Shown here in pieces: positions 4,558 to 5,223 of a stretch of DNA of 5,223 bases; within the stretch, counting starts at the first letter, position 1, and each line of letters starts with the position of its first letter. Position numbers and translations under genes: made by a program. The DNA lies in NCBI GenBank assembly GCA_946886065.1, contig CAMPHU010000297.1, positions 1 to 5,223 on the forward strand, in the 5' to 3' direction. Source of the DNA: an uncultured Massilia sp. Lineage in GTDB: Bacteria > Pseudomonadota > Gammaproteobacteria > Burkholderiales > Burkholderiaceae. The notes beneath the pieces were generated by a model, which saw only the letters and a program-made list of their open reading frames with translations, did not search any database and was not told the DNA's origin.

Positions 4558-5223
4558 CCTGCACGAGGTGGTTCCGGTGGGGGTGGACGCGGTGGATTTC
4601 ATCGGCGGTTCGGCCGCCGTCTGCGACGCCGTCATCCGCCTGCGCGGCGAAGCGCTGTCCCAGGAACTGGGCCGCATCGTGCGTGAACTCCTGGCCAGTA
4701 CGTCGGGGCGCTTCGTGCAAGGGGCGGGCAGTTTCGAGACCGGCATCTATGGCGGTGCGCTGCGCCATCCGGTATTCGCGGGCACCGAGCAGTTCGGCTA
4801 CTACGAGGTGGCGGGGCGCAGCTATCGCGACAGCGACTACCGGCAACTGGCCACGCTCGCCCACCTGACTGGCAACCTGATGCACATGCAGGCGCTGGCC
4901 CAGCGCTCGACCCACGCCTATGCGCAGATGGAGGCGCAGCTGGCGCACCAGTCGCAGATCCTGGACCAGATCCACGAGTCGGTGCTGACCATGGACCAGA
5001 TGGGCTATATCACCAGCTGGAACCGCGGCGCCGAGGAGCTGTTCGGCTACTCCGCGCTGGAAGCCATTGGCCGCAATATCCTGTTCCTGTATGCGGACGA
5101 GGACGAAGGCTTCCATGACGTGTTCGCGGAGCAGGGCGGGCGCATGATGGAAGTCCGGCGCCGCAAGAAGTCGGGCGAGGTGTTCTGGGCCAGCCTGTCG
5201 CTGTCGCCGCTGCGCGACCTGGC
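4550..5223 (+). CDS. PAS-domain sensory signalling protein with GAF-like N-terminus (C-terminal part outside window)
   Basis: The frame from ATG 4550 (MSDLHEVVPVGVDAVDF) stays open for 224 codons to the right edge. No signal peptide or membrane segment is seen, so it is probably cytoplasmic. Residues about 15-112 resemble a diverged GAF-like module ending in YRQLATLAHLTGNLM. A helical, likely coiled-coil linker follows (about 113-140, QRSTHAYAQMEAQLAHQSQ). A clear PAS domain begins near 138: ILDQIHESVLTMDQMGYITSWNRGAEELFGYS split over 137-168, then EAIGRNILFLY (171-181) and the late strands RRRKKSGEVFWASLSLSPLRD. PAS domains of this kind normally precede an output module such as GGDEF, EAL or a histidine kinase; which one lies beyond 5223 cannot be seen. 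Overlap with the HDOD gene implies a shared pathway; an EAL/GGDEF output would fit best, by inference. The GAF assignment is tentative. Confidence 0.85.
   Translation, partial: MSDLHEVVPVGVDAVDFIGGSAAVCDAVIRLRGEALSQELGRIVRELLASTSGRFVQGAGSFETGIYGGALRHPVFAGTEQFGYYEVAGRSYRDSDYRQLATLAHLTGNLMHMQALAQRSTHAYAQMEAQLAHQSQILDQIHESVLTMDQMGYITSWNRGAEELFGYSALEAIGRNILFLYADEDEGFHDVFAEQGGRMMEVRRRKKSGEVFWASLSLSPLRDL

Noticed and set aside
3481..4746. 421-codon minus-strand open frame across the HDOD gene
   Set aside because: It is antisense to the HDOD coding region, with no recognisable domain and no ribosome site at its start.
1..5223. Mobile, defence or phage-derived system
   Set aside because: There are no transposase, integrase, nuclease, toxin or CRISPR signatures; base composition and codon use are uniform and the genes are ordinary transport and signalling families.

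Overview
The window is GC-rich, compact chromosomal DNA with strongly G/C-biased third codon positions. The protein families, together with a dispersed repeat whose reverse strand reads 'WIPAFAGMT', suggest a betaproteobacterium, most plausibly Oxalobacteraceae (Massilia/Telluria type). That placement is an inference from style and gene neighbourhood, not a database result. All the main genes look intact, and there are no insertion sequences, tRNAs, rRNAs or CRISPR arrays.

Layout. Positions 1-868 (minus strand) hold the N-terminal 289 codons of a CstA-family carbon-starvation/pyruvate-type transporter, whose 3' end lies outside the window. Positions 869-1264 are a divergent intergenic region. 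It contains a candidate sigma70 promoter for cstA, a phased set of direct repeats (ATTACGnAGAG) just upstream of its -35 box, and a dispersed palindromic repeat. Positions 1265-2641 and 2638-3270 (plus strand) encode a two-component system translated with a 4-nt overlap: a Cache-domain HisKA_3 histidine kinase and a NarL/FixJ response regulator. A 114-bp gap with overlapping small palindromes and a candidate promoter follows. Positions 3385-4557 encode a degenerate EAL plus HDOD signalling protein. From 4550 to the right edge runs a PAS-containing sensor protein, overlapping the HDOD gene by 8 nt and truncated by the window.

How they may work together. The divergent kinase/regulator pair is the obvious candidate regulator of the transporter. 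The kinase has a single extracytoplasmic Cache domain of the type that often binds small carboxylates, the regulator has a LuxR-type helix-turn-helix, and the cstA promoter carries helically phased repeats where an activator would sit. This resembles the logic of E. coli BtsS/BtsR-btsT but with unrelated (non-LytTR) regulators. The HDOD and PAS genes form a second translationally coupled signalling unit, probably linked to cyclic-di-GMP or output scaffolding. A TTACGGA heptamer shared by the two intergenic regions raises the possibility that one regulator controls both.
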